From: Anaerolineales bacterium
GTDB taxonomy: Bacteria; Chloroflexota; Anaerolineae; Anaerolineales; Villigracilaceae
Length of the DNA: 64,000 bases
NCBI GenBank assembly: GCA_015075725.1
Contig: JABTTV010000001.1
Coordinates: 1,674,001 to 1,738,000, forward strand
Direction of reading: 5' to 3'
The translations under genes were made by a program, and so were the position numbers. The notes beneath the pieces were generated by a model, which made no database searches, was not told the DNA's origin, and saw only the letters and a program-made list of their open reading frames with translations. This document shows, piece by piece, positions 60,526-64,000 of this stretch. Numbering within the stretch: position 1 is the first letter of the stretch; the number at the start of each line of letters is the position of its first letter.

Positions 60526-60617
60526 TTAACCGCGAAGTGCGCTACCCCCATTCTGAGGGCTTAGGACGCTAAGATTTAGAAGTTTTTTCTTCGCGATCTT
60601 CGCGTGCTTAGCGGTAA
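60526..60617. repeat. TTAACCGCGAAG-type inverted repeat
   Basis: TTAACCGCGAAGTGCGCTA and TCGCGTGCTTAGCGGTAA as imperfect arms. It fills the ACP-ligase gap and ends 6 nt before the ligase ATG, which has no other ribosome site. Confidence 0.7.
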
Positions 60618-60623
60618 AAAATA

Positions 60624-62315
60624 ATGACAACCTTACCAACCCTCCTCCAACGCTCATACCAAGAAGTCCCCGACAAGACCAGCTTCATCATCCAGCATGC
60701 CGGTCAAGCGGATAAACCTCTCACTTACCGTAATCTGATCCGCGGCGCGAATCGTTTTGCGTTAACTTACGCCCGCGAGGGAATTCAACCCGGCGAAGTG
60801 GTCATCCTCATCCTCCAACACGGCGAAGACTTGATCTATGCCTTTTGGGGCGCAATTCTGCACGGCGCGATTCCCTCCATCATGCCGTTTCTCACCGAGA
60901 AACTCGCGCCTGAAAAATATCGCGCTGACCTTGCTTCGCTGATCTCCATCACCAAGCCAACCACCATCGTCACCTACCCGGAGTTCGAAGCCGAAGTCCG
61001 TGGCGCACTGACAGAAGGTGATTCGGTCAGGCATGTGATTCTCACGAACCAAATCGAAGCCGAGAGCGAACCGAATTTTGAAACCTTGCAAGGTTTCAAA
61101 GCCTCGCCCGAAGATATCGTCGTCCTGCAACATTCCTCGGGCACAACCGGCTTGCAAAAGGGTGTAGCGCTTTCGCATCGCGCAGTGCTCAACCAACTCA
61201 ACGCCTACAGCCAAACCCTGCGCATCGACCCCGCCAGTGACGTCATCGTTTCGTGGCTGCCGCTTTATCACGACATGGGCTTCATCGCCTGCTTCCTTAT
61301 GCCCGTGCTGCTGCGCATTCCGCTTGTCAATATGTCGCCCTTCGATTGGGTGCGCGCGCCTTATAAATTGCATCAAGCCGTTTCACAATACAAAGGCACG
61401 CTCACATGGCTTCCCAACTTCGCCTACAACTTCTGCGCCCACAAGATCCGCGAGCGCAATCTTGAAAATTTAGACCTCTCTTCTTGGCGCGCCATCATCA
61501 ACTGCTCCGAGCCGGTGCATGTCGAAAGCCACGACCTCTTCCATGAAAAATTTGCGGCGTTTGGCTTGAAGAAGTCTGCACTGCAAACGTGTTATGCCAT
61601 GGCAGAGAATGTCTTCGCCGTGACTCAAAGTCAGCTGGATGGAACGCCCGCCGTGGATGTGATCGACCGCGAAACCTTCATGACGCAACGCCTCGCGACT
61701 CCGCCCAAGCCTGATTCACCCTCCATGAAAATGACTTCGTCCGGGCGTCCGCTACCCAACGTAAAAATCCGCATCGTGGATGAATCCCTCAACGATTTGT
61801 CGGATCGAAGTGTCGGCGAGATCGCCTTGCAAAGCGACTGTATGCTGACCGAATACTTCAACCGTCCCGACGCGACCGAAGCCGCAATTAAGAATGGCTG
61901 GTATCTCACCGGTGATTATGGTTACATTGCAAACGGCGAGTTGTATGTCTCCGGACGCAAGAAAGACCTCATCATCGTCGGCGGTAAGAACGTATACCCT
62001 CAGGATTTAGAATCGCTCGCGAGTGAAGTACCCGGCGTCCACAAAGGACGAGTCGTCGCATTCGGCATGTACGATGAAGAAGAAGGCACCGAGGAAGTGG
62101 TCATCATCGCCGAAGCAGATTCAACCGTCCCGTCGGAGCAAGAGGCGATAGCGGACGCCATCCGCAAGCATGTCACCAAGAGTTCCGCCATTGCCCTGCG
62201 CCACGTCAAAATCGTCGATGATAAATGGATCATCAAAACCTCCAGCGGCAAGACGGCGCGCCCGGCTAACAAGGAAAAGTTTTTGAAGGAACTCGAGATG
62301 GATAACGATATATAA
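60624..62315 (+). CDS. Fatty-acyl-AMP-ligase-like adenylate-forming enzyme
   Basis: 563 aa. A3 P-loop LQHSSGTTGLQKGV, A5-like region, WLPLYHDMGFIACFL and TWLPNFAYNF, A7 GWYLTGDYG, A8 GRKKDLIIVGGKNVYPQDLE split, and A10 Lys in TSSGKTARP. WLPLYHDMG is a usual signature of fatty-acyl-AMP ligases (FAAL) and not of D-alanine ligase DltA. It should activate an acid as acyl-AMP and load it on the ACP encoded just before. Substrate is unknown: fatty acid, hydroxy acid or amino acid are all open. Confidence 0.93.
   Translation: MTTLPTLLQRSYQEVPDKTSFIIQHAGQADKPLTYRNLIRGANRFALTYAREGIQPGEVVILILQHGEDLIYAFWGAILHGAIPSIMPFLTEKLAPEKYRADLASLISITKPTTIVTYPEFEAEVRGALTEGDSVRHVILTNQIEAESEPNFETLQGFKASPEDIVVLQHSSGTTGLQKGVALSHRAVLNQLNAYSQTLRIDPASDVIVSWLPLYHDMGFIACFLMPVLLRIPLVNMSPFDWVRAPYKLHQAVSQYKGTLTWLPNFAYNFCAHKIRERNLENLDLSSWRAIINCSEPVHVESHDLFHEKFAAFGLKKSALQTCYAMAENVFAVTQSQLDGTPAVDVIDRETFMTQRLATPPKPDSPSMKMTSSGRPLPNVKIRIVDESLNDLSDRSVGEIALQSDCMLTEYFNRPDATEAAIKNGWYLTGDYGYIANGELYVSGRKKDLIIVGGKNVYPQDLESLASEVPGVHKGRVVAFGMYDEEEGTEEVVIIAEADSTVPSEQEAIADAIRKHVTKSSAIALRHVKIVDDKWIIKTSSGKTARPANKEKFLKELEMDNDI
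61077..61100. repeat. 24-bp perfect palindrome inside the ligase gene
   Basis: TTTGAAACCTTG followed by its exact complement. It codes for FETLQGFK in a surface loop region between motifs; could be an inserted REP-type element or chance. Confidence 0.5.
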
Positions 62316-62316
62316 T
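62311..62316 (+). promoter_or_regulatory. Putative -10 TATAAT of the permease gene
   Basis: TATAAT overlaps the ligase stop codon and ends 6 nt before GTG 62323. Leaderless start predicted. Confidence 0.45.
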
Positions 62317-62322
62317 ACCTGC

Positions 62323-63333
62323 GTGGAAACAACGACTGTTAACCGCCTGCCGCGTAACGCCATCCTCATAATTCTATTTGTTGTACTCGTTATCGTCGCA
62401 TCGAGCATGTTGCCTGTTGACTTTTTCTCGTGGCTATGGGACAGGCTCAATGTCTTTGCCACGGTCTTCCTGGGCATCTTCGTCGAAGCCGTGCCTTATC
62501 TTCTGCTTGGCACCTTCGCTTCGGGCTTGGTGGAAGTGTTCGTCGACCGCGACGGAATGAGCCGCTGGGTATCGAAGCGACCTGCCGCGGCGGCGATCAG
62601 CGGCGCGTTCATGGGCATGATCTTCCCGGTCTGCGAATGCGGAGTTGTTCCGCTCACGCGCAGGCTTTTCAAAAAGGGACTGCCGCTTTCGGCGGGCATT
62701 TCGTTTTTGCTTGCCGCGCCGGTCTTGAACCCGATCGTGATTCTCAGCACTGCATCCGCGTTCGGGTGGGGGCAGATGCTTCTATGGAGATTCGTCATCA
62801 GCCTCATCATCGCTGTGGTCGTGGGACTCGTCTTCTCCGTCCAGAAAGAGGCGGATGAGGTTTTGATTCCAGTTTTATCAGGCGGGGATCATGACCATGT
62901 CCATGCCGCGGCGGAGGATACCGTCCGCGAGAAAATTCGCAAGGCATTGCTTATCACCGTGGACGAGTTCTTCGACATGGGGCGCTATCTGGTCATTGGC
63001 TCGTTGTTGGCGGCTGGATTGCAGACCTTTATCGCTCAATCTACTCTATTATCCATCGGCAGCGGACCGGTTCTCTCGGTCTTGATCATGCTCCTGCTTG
63101 CCGTCCTGCTTTCCATCTGTTCGACGGTGGATTCGTTTGTGGCTTTGGGTTTTACCGGCGCGTTCAGTTTCGGCTCGGTGTTGTCGTTTCTTGTCTTTGG
63201 TCCGATGGTGGACATCAAAAGCACGATCATGTATTTGCAGGTCTTCAAACGCCGCGCCGTGGTATACATCATCTTGATCCCGTTCATGATGAGTCTGATC
63301 GCCGGGTTGTTGTTTAATTATTTTGTGAAGTAA
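62323..63333 (+). CDS. YraQ/UPF0718-family permease
   Basis: 336 aa from GTG 62323. About eight helices. LGIFVEAVPYLLLGTFASGLVEVF split, FPVCECGVVPLTRRLFKKGLP split and LAAPVLNPIVILST are the diagnostic motifs of the DUF318/ArsP_1 family. A His-rich loop (GGDHDHVHAA) is between the two halves. Such permeases may export metals, organoarsenicals or small thiols. The TIGR03943 partner gene follows. Confidence 0.92.
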   Translation: METTTVNRLPRNAILIILFVVLVIVASSMLPVDFFSWLWDRLNVFATVFLGIFVEAVPYLLLGTFASGLVEVFVDRDGMSRWVSKRPAAAAISGAFMGMIFPVCECGVVPLTRRLFKKGLPLSAGISFLLAAPVLNPIVILSTASAFGWGQMLLWRFVISLIIAVVVGLVFSVQKEADEVLIPVLSGGDHDHVHAAAEDTVREKIRKALLITVDEFFDMGRYLVIGSLLAAGLQTFIAQSTLLSIGSGPVLSVLIMLLLAVLLSICSTVDSFVALGFTGAFSFGSVLSFLVFGPMVDIKSTIMYLQVFKRRAVVYIILIPFMMSLIAGLLFNYFVK

Positions 63334-63336
63334 GTG

Positions 63337-63405
63337 TGGACGATAGACCGCGGACAATGGACGATGGAGGACAAACCATGGTCAATCGTCCATCGTCCGT
63401 CGTCG
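63337..63405. repeat. GGACGATGG-type inverted repeat
   Basis: GGACGATAGACCGCGGACAA, CAATGGACGATGG on the left and CCATGGTCAATCGTCC, ATCGTCCGTCGTC on the right; long imperfect palindrome between the two permease genes. Confidence 0.65.
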
Positions 63406-63418
63406 TTCTGGAGTTTCC

Positions 63419-64000
63419 ATGCCTCAACGAATGTTCCGTTCCTATCAAGGTCTGATCCTGCTGGGTTTGTGCATATTTTTCGTATCCAAAGCCGTCAACG
63501 GGCAGTTGACCTGGTATATCAACTCGCGCTTTGTGCCATTGACGATTGTCGGCATTGCCTTTCTTGCCATCATGGCACAGACGATATTCACTGAAATCCG
63601 TCGTTCGCGCCAACACGAGTTGGAACACCCAGAGCATCACCATGAACATGACCATGCCCCCTCTTCTTCCGCCTTGTGGATCATGTTCATTCCGCTCGCC
63701 ATCGGTTTTCTTATTCCTGCCCGCCCGTTGGATTCAGCCGCATTCACCACCAAGGGATTCAATACCAGCGCCCCGCTCGTCAGTTCCGATTCGTCTGCCA
63801 GCATCTTTGAGACCGAGTCGCAGGAACGCAACATCCTGCAATGGTTGAAATTGTTCAACTATCAGGATGACATCACCGAATTCATCGGGCAGGAGGCGTC
63901 GGTAGTGGGGTTTGTCTATTTCGGCGATGAGCTCGAAACGGACCAATTCTTTGTCAGCCGGTTTGTGGTTTCCTGCTGCGCTGCGGACGGGTTCGCCATC
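63419..64000 (+). CDS. TIGR03943/DUF1980 family permease partner (partial, 5' end)
   Basis: 194 codons from ATG 63419 to the window end, still open. Two N-terminal helices (LILLGLCIFFVSKAVNG, PLTIVGIAFLAIMAQTIF), a His-rich cytoplasmic or outer loop (HPEHHHEHDHAP), a third helix and the start of the soluble DUF1980 domain (EASVVGFVYFGDELE, FFVSRFVVSCCAADGFAI). This family sits next to YraQ-type permeases throughout bacteria. The His-rich loop suggests metal binding. Confidence 0.9.
   Translation, partial: MPQRMFRSYQGLILLGLCIFFVSKAVNGQLTWYINSRFVPLTIVGIAFLAIMAQTIFTEIRRSRQHELEHPEHHHEHDHAPSSSALWIMFIPLAIGFLIPARPLDSAAFTTKGFNTSAPLVSSDSSASIFETESQERNILQWLKLFNYQDDITEFIGQEASVVGFVYFGDELETDQFFVSRFVVSCCAADGFAI

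Noticed and set aside
56486..62315. Calling the island a true dlt operon
   Set aside because: The ligase is FAAL-like and the SGNH proteins are not close to DltD; the names DltA-D were therefore not used as gene symbols.

Overview
The window looks like a chromosomal contig from an uncultured Chloroflexota of the Anaerolineae type. This is inference from style and content: lipoproteins with LAAC lipoboxes followed by Ala/Thr/Glu-rich linkers, a polyheme-cytochrome respiratory cluster, an SBP-dependent peptide ABC transporter, Elp3, class I two-subunit fumarase, GAF/PAS-rich sensors, and very many imperfect inverted repeats between genes. No rRNA, tRNA, CRISPR array, IS transposase or phage gene was seen.

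Layout. 1-1231: start of a rhomboid-like membrane protein, gmk, and a FmdB-type zinc ribbon. 1451-11213: a respiratory cluster built as two converging arms. The rightward arm has a decaheme lipoprotein, a nonaheme cytochrome with a cytochrome b partner, and a NapC-like polyheme protein. The leftward arm has a 39-aa membrane microprotein, a 114-aa membrane protein, an octaheme cytochrome, a Tat-exported 4x[4Fe-4S] protein and NrfD. Together they hold about 36 heme sites and two quinone-facing membrane modules, but no recognisable terminal reductase. 11460-15302: peptide-type ABC transporter. 15455-18429: FAD oxidoreductase, response regulator, LPG-synthase-TM-like protein. 18496-27025: YitT, panB, an unrecognised 417-aa protein, era, an EamA transporter, elp3, an APS/PAPS reductase and a Trm9-like methyltransferase. 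27026-35490: a GGDEF sensor, a PP2C-like/propeller protein, an FemAB/CelD-like acyltransferase and membrane proteins. 35753-38948: aspartase/fumarase-family lyase and class I fumarase. 39172-44995: a multi-PAS histidine kinase and a four-gene operon of housekeeping-like proteins. 45003-51532: a leftward ECF transporter (A, A, T, S) joined to two nucleoside hydrolases and ribokinase, read as a nucleoside uptake and salvage unit. 51767-54298: a PBP1-like protein with its catalytic motifs lost. 54408-56283: phytol/dolichol-kinase-like protein, an AT-rich orphan gene and a small lipoprotein. 56369-62315: a Dlt-like surface acylation island. 62323-64000: a YraQ-type permease and the start of its TIGR03943/DUF1980 partner.

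The most interesting unit is 56369-62315. A 38-aa single-TM microprotein ending in TWIYQGF lies directly before an MBOAT acyltransferase, followed by a membrane-anchored SGNH protein, an SGNH-like lipoprotein with GDC in place of GDS, an acyl carrier protein and a fatty-acyl-AMP-ligase-like enzyme. The order of parts and the C-terminal aromatic/Tyr motif recall DltX-DltB-DltD-DltC-DltA of Gram-positive teichoic acid D-alanylation, but the ligase looks FAAL-like, so the acyl group and the acceptor polymer are unknown. A different 70-100 bp inverted repeat sits at almost every gene junction of this island.

Other themes: several genes have a TANNNT hexamer ending 6-7 nt before the start codon and no Shine-Dalgarno, the pattern expected of leaderless mRNAs. 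Repeats have also entered coding ends: one supplies the last 14 residues of a nucleoside hydrolase.
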